Assembly: GCF_021130785.1 (NCBI RefSeq)
Contig: NC_060209.1
Span: forward strand, 23,126,001 to 23,190,000
Direction: 5' to 3'
Source: Homalodisca vitripennis
Taxonomy: Eukaryota > Arthropoda > Insecta > Hemiptera > Cicadellidae
Length of the DNA: 64,000 nt
The position numbers were made by a program, and so were the translations under genes. This document shows, piece after piece, positions 9,847-22,026 of this stretch. The notes under the pieces are model-generated. The model had not been told where the DNA came from. It did not search any database and saw only the letters and a program-made list of their open reading frames with translations. Each line of letters begins with the position of its first letter. The stretch's first letter is position 1.

Positions 9847-12385
9847 CAGGGTGATTCATGAAGTTCTCCCCCCACTTCTACAGCACATTGTACTAGTAAA
9901 AATAATGAAAAAATGTTATATAAACATAGGTCCGAAAACGCTTCGTTAGCGAGTTACAGCTAGCGAAAGATTTCGCCTGATATCCTGGGTAAAGAGTCAA
10001 ATAAAGCCCATACTGAACTTTTTGGAAAGGTTAATTAAGTAAGAAATATCGTAGATTCTTATGTATTTTTTACCTGATAAAGCTAATAAAATAGGTTTCA
10101 GAACTGTACCTGTAGTAGTTTTTGAGGGATTCAGGGTTAAATGCAAAAAATTGGAGCACAAAACAATGTTTTTTTAAAAGTTTGAATGTACAATAACTTT
10201 GTTAAATTGGTAATAAATACATAAAAATCAACAACCATTAATTGTAGAAAATTTAATTCTGAGAAAATTGATATAATCAAAGTCTAAAATAAAACAGAAA
10301 TAAGTACCAAAAAAATCGATTTTTATTCAGTATAGTACATTACTAGTTTTAAGCAAAATTAATCAGGTTGGGGCAACCGTACGCACCTTTTTATAATAGA
10401 TGTTCGAAAATGAGGCCATCATTATCAATACATTTTGCAGCACGTTTGTGTATTGCTTTTGTTGCGTTGCTTAATTTTTCAGACTTCCCTGTATCTGCAC
10501 AGCCGAATCCATAATACGGGCAATTAATTCATCACGAGAATTTCACTTTTGTCTTGTATACAATGTCTTTCATCCATCCCCAGATGCAATAATCCAATGG
10601 AGATAGATCTGGTGATCTTGGTGGCCAAGGGTGAGGCCCTCCACGACCAATCCAGTGTCCAGGAAAATTGATGATTTAAGTAAGCAGAAACGGCACGTGA
10701 AAAGTGGGGAGGTGCTCCGTCATGCTGGAAGTACAAATTGTGTCTGAGATGTAAAGGAACATTCTCTAACAGCTGCGGCAACTCTTCTTGAAGGAAATGC
10801 AAATAGAACTCAGCATTTAGGCGTCCAGGTAATATGAAAGGTTCAATCAGCAGATTGTGCAAAAGGCCACACCAGACATTGACGCTAAAATCGGTGTTGA
10901 AAGTTCTGTTCCACTACCTCATGTGGATTTTCTTCTGCCCATGAGTGTTCATTGTGCAAGTTATTGACACCATCCCGAGTGAATTGTGCCTCATCCGTAA
11001 ACAAAATACGCTTGTAGAGTTGATTATTAATATTCAAAAAGTTGCAAAACTCCAAGCGAAGCGGACCATCCCCCTAGCTGTAGATGTTGAACCTTTTGTT
11101 TATGAAAACGGATAAAATTTGTTTTTCGATTAAGTGACCTCCACAATCGTTGACTGCGAAACACCTATCCGCCTAGAAATATGTCGTGTACTTACACCTG
11201 GACTGCGATGAACAGCATTAATAACAATAGCATCATCAAGTTGGACAGCTCGTTCATAATTGGTTCTAGTACTTGGTAGTGATCCTGTTTCCCGAAGAGT
11301 ACGAAAAGTTCCTGAAATTGTTTTGGTATCTGGAATCCTCCTATTAGGGTAACGTAGTTCATATTCTTCTACACAACAGCTCTAGCATTACATTACAGTA
11401 ACCCAAAATAAAAAACCATATCAGCGTATTCCTCTGATGTAAATAAGTAAGGAATTTTTTCGCTGAATAAACAATCGAATTATAACTCACAGAAAAATTG
11501 CATTTAATAACTCGATTCACAGAACCCGATCTCCTGCTGTAGCTTGCAAAACACCACTAATACACAGTTCTAACGTAACAGTACAGAATACCATTGTTGA
11601 TCAGCTGTTATTCGTGCGTTACCAACTTAGAAATTAATAAAACAAAAAAAACTGCATTTCGATGATTAGTAAAACATAATGGGAAAAATGTTTTGCTTCA
11701 TTTATTTTTCAAACATTTGATGTAAATTTTTATTAAAAAAAAATACAACGTAATAAAACATGATATTTTTATTTACAAACAAATTTATTTAACAGTTAAT
11801 CTTGTTTTCTCAATTTTATCTCATCATTAAGGAACAAACATTTTGTTTTTGTTTTTATTTTAACTAAATACCGTACGGTATTTCTTTACAGCTAGTAATG
11901 TATTATACTGAATAAAATCGATTTTTTTGGTAATTATTTTTGTTTTATTTTAGACTTTGATTATATCAATTTTCTCAGAATTAAATTCTCTACAATAATA
12001 GTTGTTGATTTTATGTATTTATTACCAAATTTAACAAAGTTATTGTACATCAAACTTAAAAAAACATTGTTTCGTGCCCCAATTTTTTGCATTTAACCCT
12101 GAATCCCTCAAAAATTACTACAGGTACAGTTCTGAAACCTATTTTATTAGCTTTATCAGGTAAAAAATACATAAGAATCCACGATATTTCTTACTTAATT
12201 AACCTTTCCAAAAGTTCAGTATGGTTTTATTTTACTCTTTACCCAGTAATTCAGGCGAAATCTTTTCGCTAGCTGTAACTCGCTAACGAAGCGTTTTCGG
12301 ACCTATGTTTATATAACATTTTTTCATTATTTTTACTAGTACAATGTGCTGTAGAAGTGGGGGGAGAACTTCATGAATCACCCTG
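9847..12385 (-). mobile_element. Tc1/mariner-superfamily transposon with ~500-bp inverted repeats, 2539 bp
   Basis: The left end starts CAGGGTGATTCATGAAGTTC and the right end finishes with the complement (12385). TA lies on both sides (9845-9846, 12386-12387). The inverted repeats run about 9847-10346 and 11892-12385 and remain highly similar apart from scattered substitutions and small indels. They are far longer than the 55-bp TIRs of the element at 4088-5626. Between them is a decayed transposase gene on the minus strand. Confidence 0.9.
10430..11460 (-). pseudogene. Decayed mariner-type transposase
   Basis: Read on the minus strand from about 11460, fragments in several frames follow the normal order. 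These are an N-terminal segment (TSEEYADMVF), a helix-turn-helix region with STRHISRRIGVSQSTIVEVT, the first catalytic Asp in FTDEAQFTRDG (near 10990), NVWCGLLHN, the second Asp in FQHDGAPPHF (near 10710), and remnants of the segment that would carry the third Asp before a WMDERH-like end. The longest open piece is 10524-10862. Several frameshifts and stops separate the pieces, so no functional enzyme can be made. The motifs differ from those of the 4414-5465 transposase, so the two elements are different families. Confidence 0.85.
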
Positions 12386-12387
12386 TA

Positions 12388-13521
12388 TAAATTACCAGTT
12401 TTACATGAAAACTTTCAAAAGGAGAAGTTCTGGTCCTGTGATTTTTGGCAGTTAACCTTACAGGTAATGCAATAAAAAAAAATAATTATTTAATCGACCT
12501 TTGATTAAATAATACGCGAACAGAAAATGTTACACAAAGTATTATTATTACAATTAAGGCCCTCGTATAAACCAATCCCAGACATTATAATGAACAATCC
12601 CAGAACCCCCTCCTTACAGTAAACTAGAAAATTCATTCTTTGTGTTCTATATACGAGTATATTTTTGGATTTTAGGTTACATTATCAATGCAATTGGTTC
12701 TCATAGTACTCTTTTATAGTAAATTTTAACATAATATATCATAACAACGCTTGTATTATAGGTACCCAGCACGCCGGATGTTCATTTTATGGCATCAACT
12801 AATAAAAAATATAGACTATCCTAATTTTATATTAGGCTGTTTGGTGTGTTGAATAATAACAGTTTAATCCTCTCAAGCAGTACAATTTATTCCACGCTAA
12901 ATTCTGACAAAATTATTTGCAATGTTTAAATAAAATAATTATGATATATTTCCCTTAATATTAACACGTATTCAATCAGCCAACACTATCTAAGAACATT
13001 CTAATACAGTAACGCTATTTCATCTTTCCTTAAAATCATAGCTAACAATACTTAAAGAATTAATAATTTTAACGCATATTATATATTACACTTTCCTAAA
13101 CCTCGATATAATGTAAAACAGGATAAATATAAAAGTGAGTTTCTACTCACGAAACAGCAACTCTGGTTTGTGCACACATCATTGTGTTGGCTGATCCTGA
13201 TAGAAAATGGAAAGCTAGTAATCCCCAGTATAATCCCACAGCAGCATTATCGAGGACTGGACTGAATGTTTGGCCGCCGTCATATCTGACAGAGTCATCA
13301 TCAATATTAATTCCCTTTTATTAATCTCCTCATTTTTACATATTAAATGTGTTTTATCTAAGTATCATATTTAAGAAGAGAGTGTACTTAAATTAGTAAA
13401 AATTAGAAACTATGTTAATGAGTCGTTAATAGTAATATGTCATCTTCCGATCTCCTGATGGAAAATATTTAATATATTTAACGTTTTAAAAAATAAATAC
13501 TACGACGCTGGAGAGCTCTGG
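12388..13521. other. AT-rich stretch without recognisable features
   Basis: No open frame with known motifs, RNA gene or repeat boundary was recognised. A few pyrimidine tracts and AATAAA-like strings occur, as expected by chance at this base composition. Confidence 0.4.
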
Positions 13522-14377
13522 AATTTAATCCTATCACCAGGTTTTCACGTTGACATTCAATTATATTTTTTTCTCTTTACTCCTTGAATAAAAATGTCAC
13601 ATTTTTATATGAATATATTGTACGCATTTACTCAGTTTGCTTAAAGATTTATTTATTCATATATTTTTTCGCTACCATCATGATTACCCTTAGACCAGTG
13701 TAAAAATATTTTATAACACTCTATTAGATGCCATGGTCTAACATGCATCATCAACGAAATCAATGTACCTGTACAAAAATAAAATTTCATGCAAAATTTA
13801 AACTCTATAGGTTTTGTGGTTAACAAGATATCGTGCGGACAGACAGACAGATAAAAATTAATTCTTCCAGCGTCACATGTGATAGGCTGCTTGAAAGCTC
13901 AACCAAATACTTTTGTACCTGACAGCTTGTACAAAAAAAAATAAATAAATAAAAAATAATATAAAAAATTATAGTTTTATATTTTTACACCTTTTCATAA
14001 CTGCCCAATTAGATAACTGATACTGATATGATAGTAAACGAACATGAGCCATACATTTTTATCGCATTCTTTCAATTTTTTAATACCCTTTATGTACATA
14101 TTGATAATAAGGTGATCATGAAAAGGGATCACAACCATGGCCTGTTGGTATATGAATGAAACGAGGATTTGTGTGATCCGGCCGACAATATCCTAGGCTC
14201 ACATCTACTCAGCCACACAATAGACGGCTCTACAGATAACTGAACAATAGACATCTGATAGTGACACCTGAAATTTAATCTTCTCACCAGGTTTTCACGT
14301 TGACATACAATTATATTTTTCTCTTTGCTACATGAATAAAAATGTCACATTTTTATATGAATATATTGTATGCTTTT

Positions 14378-15361
14378 GAATAAATGATTTATTTCCTATA
14401 ATCTTACAAAATTGAATTAAATTAACAATGATAGGAAACATACACTGACCTCTTTTACAAGTAGTGAGGTCAGCGAGAAAAAAAATCAAAATCTAAAATA
14501 CATACAACAATTAATATCCTACTTATAGGTTTAAAACGAAATAAATTTCGATGTCTAGCTTCTTAAAACATATCTAAAATATGAGCTTCTGCAGCGTCCA
14601 CAATCATTCTGCGAACCTAAATCAATTATTGTATTATACTAATAATTAATTATTTACACAAATTTTACTTATTTTCTTATTAACATGTATTAAATTATAC
14701 AGTTATCAACATGTAAAAAATTTACAAATATAGTTATGATAGTATACTAAATAAACAACTTAATTCTGGTTTTCTAAAAAGCCAATTTTTTACTTGTGCA
14801 CATAATGCCTTAAAGTTTTCTATCCGCTTAATGTGCAAAGGCAACTGATTAAATATTTTTGGACCAGCGTAGGAAAAAGATTGTATGAATTGTGATTTAT
14901 TGACTTTTGGTAACCTTAACAGTTTAAGATTTATACTTCTGGTAGAATAAATTAAATTGTTACCTCTATTACCACTTCTCAAGTAAAACTCCCTCAAAAC
15001 TTTTAAAACATAAAGACGTTGTATTGGCAACATTTTTAGTTGCGAATAAAGAGGAAAAGAACTCTCCCTAAAGCTTTTACTTGCTATGACGCGTATAAGT
15101 TTATTTTGTGATATTCTTAGCTTATATATATGCACTTTAAAAGTTCCACCCCAACAACTTATACCGCAATGTAAACGGAAATGTGCTAACGCAAAGTATA
15201 AATTTCTCAATAAGGATGGATCACAAAAAGATAAATAAAACTTTCTAATCGAGAATTTATTCTTGTTGTGAAGTTCAAATATATGTTTTCCCCATGTAAC
15301 TTTCTCATCAAAAATAATCCCCGATACTTAAATGAATTTAATTTTTCTAATATTTTGAAAA
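14378..15361 (-). mobile_element. 5'-truncated non-LTR retrotransposon fragment (CR1/jockey-like)
   Basis: Comparison with the uninterrupted tandem partner at 13.6 kb places the insertion exactly in a GTATGCTTTTACTCAG-like target, with CTTTT on both sides (14373-14377, 15362-15366). On the minus strand the 3' end reads AATAAATCATTTATTC, i.e. a polyadenylation-type signal close to the end. Only about 1 kb of the element's 3' part is present, as expected for incomplete target-primed reverse transcription. Confidence 0.75.
14734..15340 (-). pseudogene. C-terminal region of non-LTR reverse transcriptase polyprotein
   Basis: The segment starts near 15340 with a GIIFDEKVTWGKHI motif, which typically follows the RT palm in CR1/jockey-type ORF2 proteins. 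It continues through LRNLYFALAHFRLHCGISCW and LPIQRLYVLKVL to LHIKRIENFKAL and a stop at 14734. The catalytic YADD-type motif would lie upstream and is absent because the copy is truncated. The last 158 codons are uninterrupted, which suggests a fairly recent insertion. Confidence 0.8.
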
Positions 15362-15940
15362 CTTTTACTCAGTTTGTTTAAAGATTTATTTATTCATATA
15401 TTTTTTCGCTACCATCATGATTACCCTTAAGACCAGTATAAAAATATTTTCTAACACTCTATTAGATGCCATGGTCTAACATGCATCATCACCGAAATCA
15501 ATGTACCTGTACAAAAATAAAGTTTCATGCAAAATTTAAACTCTATAGGTTTTGTGCGAACTCTATAGGTTTTAAACTCTATAGGTTAACAAGATATCGT
15601 GCGGACAGACAGACAGACAGACAGATAAAAATTAATTCTTCCAGCGCCACATGTGATGGGCTACTTGAAATCTCAACCAAATACTTTTGTACCTGACAGC
15701 TGATTAAAAATCTAACGATAATTAAATTTGAGAAAAGATTACAGTTTTATATTTTTACGCCTTTTCATAACTGTCCAATTAGATAACTGATACTGATATG
15801 ATAGTGAATGGCCTGTTGGTATATGAACGAAACGAGGATTTGTGTGATCCAGCCGACAATATCATAGGCTCACATCTACTCAGCCACACAATAGACGGCT
15901 CTACAGATAACTGAACAATAGACATCTGATAGTGACACCT

Positions 15941-16403
15941 CTCTCAATGAGTATTGCATTATATCAGAATCACAATAGAATATTGCGTGAAAAAAATGTT
16001 TATGACTCAAAAAGTGGTTTATATGAAAACATTGTTTATTGTTTGAGCTTTAAAATGAGTAAATAGCTATTTTAGGTGTCGTGTGCATGTCCGTTAGTCT
16101 AGATGGTAGTTCTAAATAAAACCATTATTTATGTTTTGGTTCCAAATCTTAAACTATATAAATTCTAACGTGTACTTAATTTGTGCGTTTGTTTCATGCA
16201 ACGTAATAAATTACGTGTTTTTTTTTTTATTTTTATTATTTATAATGTTAATAAATTCTCGTTCATACAAAATTTATTTCTGGCCCTAACTCCTTTGATT
16301 TGGTACAAAGGTGCTTAATAATTGTTGTGGGTTACAAATACGTCCACAATTTTATAGTTCCAACCCATCTCAGCACCCAACTCATCACACAGATAATAAG
16401 CAT
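15941..16403. other. Spacer between tandem duplication and satellite
   Basis: AT-rich DNA with no gene or repeat that I recognise. The satellite homology starts abruptly at TGGCGAGCCACAAC (16404). Confidence 0.4.
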
Positions 16404-16757
16404 TGGCGAGCCACAACTCTGCTCAACTCACTACAGTGTACAGTCTGTCTTGTGATATTGTGTTGACGCGTCTCACCGCGCTTGACACAGGCTCTCCAAG
16501 AGTTCTGACAGACGCCAGTCAGTGTGTGGCGAGCCGCAACTCTGCTCAACTCACTACAGTGTACAGTCTGTCTTGTCATATTGTGTTGACGCGTCTCACC
16601 GCGCTTGACACAGGCTCTCCAAGAGTTCTGACAGACGCCAGTCAGTGTGTGGCGAGCCGCAACTCTGCTCAACTCACTTACAGTGTACAGTCTGTCTTGT
16701 CATATTGTGTTGACGCGTCTCACCGCACTTGACACAGACTCTCCAAGAGTTCTGACA
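16404..16757 (+). repeat. 123-bp subunit block 1 (about 2.9 subunits)
   Basis: Subunit starts (AGTTCTGACAGACGCC) fall at 16501 and 16624, and the block closes at 16748 with AGTTCTGACACTGTCC. The first subunit is cut by the array's left boundary. One extra T (CACTTACAG) in the last subunit makes that interval 124 bp. Confidence 0.9.
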
Positions 16758-18131
16758 CTGTCCATTAGTTATAAGTCTTAGTTATAAAGTGAGTGTCATG
16801 AAAAACCAACGTTTTTAGGTAATTAATAAAGTGTAGTTGTATCGATGTATTTAACTATTTATTTAGCCTATTTTGTTGTATTTACGTATGCAAACTGAAC
16901 TTAGTAATCCCGAAATCAGAACTGGTTTCATTATTCCGAAAAAACCCTTGTTTGAAAGTAAAAAAGAATTCTAAAGTGTAAAAAATTCTAAAGAAGCTTG
17001 ATGAAGTAAACGTGTATTAATTTTATTCCTACTAGTTATATAGGTAGTTTTATTTTTATTGGTGCCACTTGTGAAGTTATAAAATTAATAATTGGACAAA
17101 TATATAAATTATATGTCTTCAAGTAGTAGTTATTAGTTGTAGTGAAACATGTCAAAAAATGTTAATTAACGGCAATAAAGATTATTTTATTTTATTTGAA
17201 TGAACTGCTTTAAGTTCGTCTGAATTGATCAAGATGTAATCTGAGAGGATCGTGTTGACGATCTATATGCCAGAGTTACTTATTGTGTATATGCCCTGCG
17301 GAGTCTGGCAAAGATCCGCCAAATCTAGGTCTTAAACTATAGCATATTTTGGCCTCATCTATCAGAATTTCGTGTATGGGTTAAAACTGTAGGGGCCGAG
17401 CCAAAACACAAAATTGAAAGTTTGAGGCTTCAAAGAGAGCGACCAAAATCACTGCAAAGTTAAAAGAAATAAAAAAAAGAAATAAAGAAAAACACCTCTT
17501 TATTTCAAGCTTTTATTAGTGAAAACTGGGCTTCAGAACAACGCACGTCTTACCTATAACTAAAAAAATTGATCTAAAATTAATAATTAAGAAATTATTA
17601 AAATTATTGAAACTAACTGAACAAGGAGGACCTATAAATACGAATGGCGCTAATCACAATGCATTGGTTTGCAGTATCAAGCATTATGGGGTTTTTTTCT
17701 ACCGAATTTCTTCATAGCGGTTTATTTATCCTATAATTAAATTGTACATTTTACGCAATCACATGTGTGTTGGATTAAACATTTTAACTAATCAGAAAAT
17801 TTTACTAGGACAGATACAACCATTTTAATAGTTGTTAAATACATTTCTACAGAAAGCTTGTAAAGTAACGCACAATAAATATTATACTTTATCTTTTTTA
17901 TTTTTCCATATTCAAGCAATGCAATTCCGACACTGTATATATTTATTTAAATATTAATAAGCATAAAATATAAATGTATATAAAAATATCGACATGTAAT
18001 TAAAACTCGATTTTTAATTTACATACAATATCTTGGTCAAAATACCGTATTTAGTATAACACAATCTGAACAAAACAAATAGATGTTTCCCAATGGTATA
18101 TATACCGACACCACAATGATACACTGAAGCG

Positions 18132-18510
18132 AGTTCTGACAGACGCCAGTCAGTGTGTGGCGAGCCACAACTCTGCTCAACTCACTACAGTGTACAGTCT
18201 GTCTTGTGATATTGTGTTGACGCGTCTCACCGCGCTTGACACAGGCTCTCCAAGAGTTCTGACAGACGCCAGTCAGTGTGTGGCGAGCCGCAACTCTGCT
18301 CAACTCACTACAGTGTACAGTCTGTCTTGTCATATTGTGTTGACGCGTCTCACCGCGCTTGACACAGGCTCTCCAAGAGTTCTGACAGACGCCAGTCAGT
18401 GTGTGGCGAGCCGCAACTCTGCTCAACTCACTACAGTGTACAGTCTGTCTTGTCATATTGTGTTGACGCGTCTCACCGCACTTGACACAGACTCTCCAAG
18501 AGTTCTGACA
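18132..18510 (+). repeat. 123-bp subunit block 2 (three full subunits)
   Basis: Starts at 18132, 18255 and 18378, closing at 18501: exactly 123 bp each time. The first subunit of each block differs from the next ones at diagnostic positions (GAGCCACAAC versus GAGCCGCAAC, CTTGTGATAT versus CTTGTCATAT). The last ends CGCACTTGACACAGACTCTC instead of CGCGCTTGACACAGGCTCTC. Position-specific variants are thus kept in register across the long units. Confidence 0.92.
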
Positions 18511-19882
18511 CTGTCCATTAGTTATAAGTCTTAGTTATAAAGTGAGTGTCATGAAAACCAACGTTTTAGGTAATTAATAAAGTGTAGTTGTATCGATGTA
18601 TTTAACTATTTATTTAGCCTATTTTGTTGTATTTACGTATGCAAACTGAACTTAGTAATCCCGAAATCAGAACTGGTTCATTATTCCGAAAAACCCTTGT
18701 TTGAAAGTAAAAAAGAATTCTAAAGTGTAAAAAATTCTAAAGAAGCTTGATGAAGTAAACGTGTATTAATTTTATTCCTACTAGTTATATAGGTAGTTTT
18801 ATTTTTATTGGTGCCACTTGTGAAGTTATAAAATTAATAATTGGACAAATATATAAATTATATGTCTTCAAAGTAGTTATTAGTTGTAGTGAAACATGTC
18901 AAAAAATGTTAATTAACGGCAATAAAGATTATTTTATTTTATTTGAATGAACTGCTTTAAGTTCGTCTGAATTGATCAAGATGTAATCTGAGAGGATCGT
19001 GTTGACGATCTATATGCCAGAGTTACTTATTGTGTATATGCCCTGCGGAGTCTGGCAAAGATCCGCCAAATCTAGGTCTTAACTATAGCATATTTTGGCC
19101 TCATCTATCAGAATTTCGTGTATGGGTTAAAACTGTAGGGGCCGAGCCAAACACAAAAATTGAAAGTTTGAGGCTTCAAAGAGAGCGACCAAAATCACTG
19201 CAAAGTTTAAAAGAAATAAAAAAAAAGAAATAAAGAAAAACACCTCTTTATTTCAAGCTTTTATTAGTGAAAACTGGGCTTCAGAACAACGCACGTCTTA
19301 CCTATAACTAAAAAAATTGATCTAAAATTAATAATTAAGAAATTATTAAAATTATTGAAAACTAACTGAACAAGGAGGACCTATAAATACGAATGGCGCT
19401 AATCACAATGCATTGGTTTGCAGTATCAAAGCATTATGGGGTTTTTTTCTACCGAATTTCTTCATAGCGGTTTATTTATCCTATAATTAAATTGTACATT
19501 TTACGCAATCACATGTGTGTTGGATTAAACATTTTAACTAATCAGAAAATTTTACTAGGACAGATACAACCATTTTAATAGTTGTTAAATACATTTCTAC
19601 AGAAAGCTTGTAAAGTAACGCACAATAAATATTATACTTTATCTTTTTTATTTTTCCATATTCAAGCAATGCAATTCCGACACTGTATATATTTATTTAA
19701 ATATTAATAAGCATAAAATATAAATGTATATAAAAATATCGACATGTAATTAAAACTCGATTTTTAATTTACATACAATATCTTGGTCAAAATACCGTAA
19801 TTTAGTATAACACAATCTGAACAAAACAAATAGATGTTTCCCAATGGTATATATACCGACACCACAATGATACACTGAAGCG

Positions 19883-20265
19883 AGTTCTGACAGACGCCAG
19901 TCAGTGTGTGGCGAGCCACAACTCTGCTCAACTCACTACAGTGTACAGTCTGTCTTGTGATATTGTGTTGACGCGTCTCACCGCGCTTGACACAGGCTCT
20001 CCAAGAGTTCTGACAGACGCCAGTCAGTGTGTGGCGAGCCGCAACTCTGCTCAACTCACTACAGTGTACAGTCTGTCTTGTCATATTGTGTTGACGCGTC
20101 TCACCGCGCTTGACACAGGCTCTCCAAGAGTTTCTGACAGACGCCAGTCAGTGTGTGGCGAGCCGCAACTCTGCTCAACTCACTACAGTGTACAGTCTGT
20201 CTTGTCATATTGTGTTGACGCGCGTCTCACCGCACTTGGACACAGACTCTCCAAGAGTTCTGACA
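19883..20265 (+). repeat. 123-bp subunit block 3 (with small insertions)
   Basis: Starts at 19883, 20006 and 20129, closing at 20256. The last interval is 127 bp because of an extra T (AGTTTCTG), a duplicated GC (GACGCGCG) and an extra G (CTTGGACAC). These look like copy-specific errors, biological or from sequencing. Confidence 0.9.
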
Positions 20266-21646
20266 CTGTCCATTAGTTATAAGTCTTAGTTATAAAGTGA
20301 GTGTCATGAAAACCAACGTTTTAGGTAATTAATAAAGTGTAGTTTGTATCGATGTATTTAACTATTTATTTAGCCTATTTTGTTGTATTTAACGTATGCA
20401 AACTGAACTTAGTAATCCCGAAATCAGAACTGGTTCATTATTCCGAAAAACCCTTGTTTGAAAGTAAAAAAGAATTCTAAAGTGTTAAAAAAATTCTAAA
20501 GAAGCTTGATGAAGTAAACGTGTATTAATTTTATTCCTACTAGTTATATAGGTAGTTTTTATTTTTATTGGTGCCACTTGTGAAGTTATAAAATTAATAA
20601 TTGGACAAATATATAAATTATATGTCTTCAAAGTAGTTATTAGTTGTAGTGAAACATGTCAAAAAATGTTAATTAACGGCAATAAAGATTATTTTATTTT
20701 ATTTGAATGAACTGCTTTAAGTTCGTCTGAATTGATCAAGATGTAATCTGAGAGGATCGTGTTGACGATCTATATGCCAGAGTTACTTATTGTGTATATG
20801 CCCTGCGGAGTCTGGCAAAGATCCGCCAAATCTAGGTCTTAACTATAGCATATTTTGGCCTCATCTATCAGAATTTCGTGTATGGGTTAAAACTGTAGGG
20901 GCCGAGCCAAACACAAAATTGAAAGTTTGAGGCTTCAAAGAGAGCGACCAAAATCACTGCAAAGTTAAAAGAAATAAAAAAAAGAAATAAAGAAAAACAC
21001 CTCTTTATTTCAAGCTTTTATTAGTGAAACTGGGCTTCAGAACAACGCACGTCTTACCTATAACTAAAAAAATTGATCTAAAATTAATAATTAAGAAATT
21101 ATTAAAATTATTGAAACTAACTGAACAAGGAGGACCTATAAATTACGAATGGCGCTAAATCACAATGCATTGGTTTGCAGTATCAAGCATTATGGGGTTT
21201 TTTTTCTACCGAATTTCTTCATAGCGGTTTATTTATCCTATAAATTAAATTGTACATTTTACGCAATCACATGTGTGTTGGATTAAACATTTTAACTAAT
21301 CAGAAAATTTTACTAGGACAGATACAACCATTTTAATAGTTGTTAAATACATTTCTACAGAAAGCTTGTAAAGTAACGCACAATAAATATATTATACTTT
21401 ATCTTTTTTATTTTTTCCATATTCAAGCAATGCAATTCCGACACTGTATATATTTATTTAAATATTAATAAGCATAAAAATATAAATGTATATAAAAATA
21501 TCGACATGTAATTAAAACTCGATTTTTTAAATTTACATACAATATCTTGGTCAAAATACCGTATTTAGTATAACACAATCTGAACAAAACAAATAGATGT
21601 TTCCCAATGGGTATATATACCGACACCACAATGATACACTGAAGCG

Positions 21647-22026
21647 AGTTCTGACAGACGCCAGTCAGTGTGTGGCGAGCCACAACTCTGCTCAACTCAC
21701 TACAGTGTACAGTCTGTCTTGTGATATTGTGTTGACGCGTCTCACCGCGCTTGACACAGGCTCTCCAAGAGTTCTGACAGACGCCAGTCAGTGTGTGGCG
21801 AGCCGCAACTCTGCTCAACTCACTACAGTGTACAGTCTGTCTTGTCATATTGTGTTGACGCGTCTCACCGCGCTTGACACAGGCTCTCCAAGAGTTCTGA
21901 CAGACGCCCAGTCAGTGTGTGGCGAGCCGCAACTCTGCTCAACTCACTACAGTGTACAGTCTGTCTTGTCATATTGTGTTGACGCGTCTCACCGCACTTG
22001 ACACAGACTCTCCAAGAGTTCTGACA
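21647..22026 (+). repeat. 123-bp subunit block 4
   Basis: Starts at 21647, 21770 and 21893, closing at 22017. One extra C (ACGCCCAGTC) lengthens the last interval to 124 bp. It shows the same order of diagnostic variants as blocks 2 and 3. Confidence 0.9.

Larger units (their letters stand above)
13522..15940. repeat. Tandem duplication of ~0.7 kb; second copy interrupted
   Basis: Copy a is 13522-14270 and copy b is 14272-15940. Both run from AATTTAATC(C/T)T(A/C)TCACCAGG to CATCTGATAGTGACACCT. Copy b is split by the non-LTR fragment at 14378-15361; without it the copy is about 680 bp. Both contain a minus-oriented (GACA)n-family repeat (about 13800-13930 and 15540-15705). In copy b the AACTCTATAGGTTTT segment of that repeat is triplicated and the (GACA)n tract is longer (15603-15627). 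Confidence 0.85.

Noticed and set aside
16385..16732. Long ORFs on both strands in the satellite (also at 18037-18534, 19764-20276, 21465-22001)
   Set aside because: They arise because the 123-bp subunit is a multiple of three and has no stop in one frame per strand. The protein has no motif and the frames break at each single-base indel.
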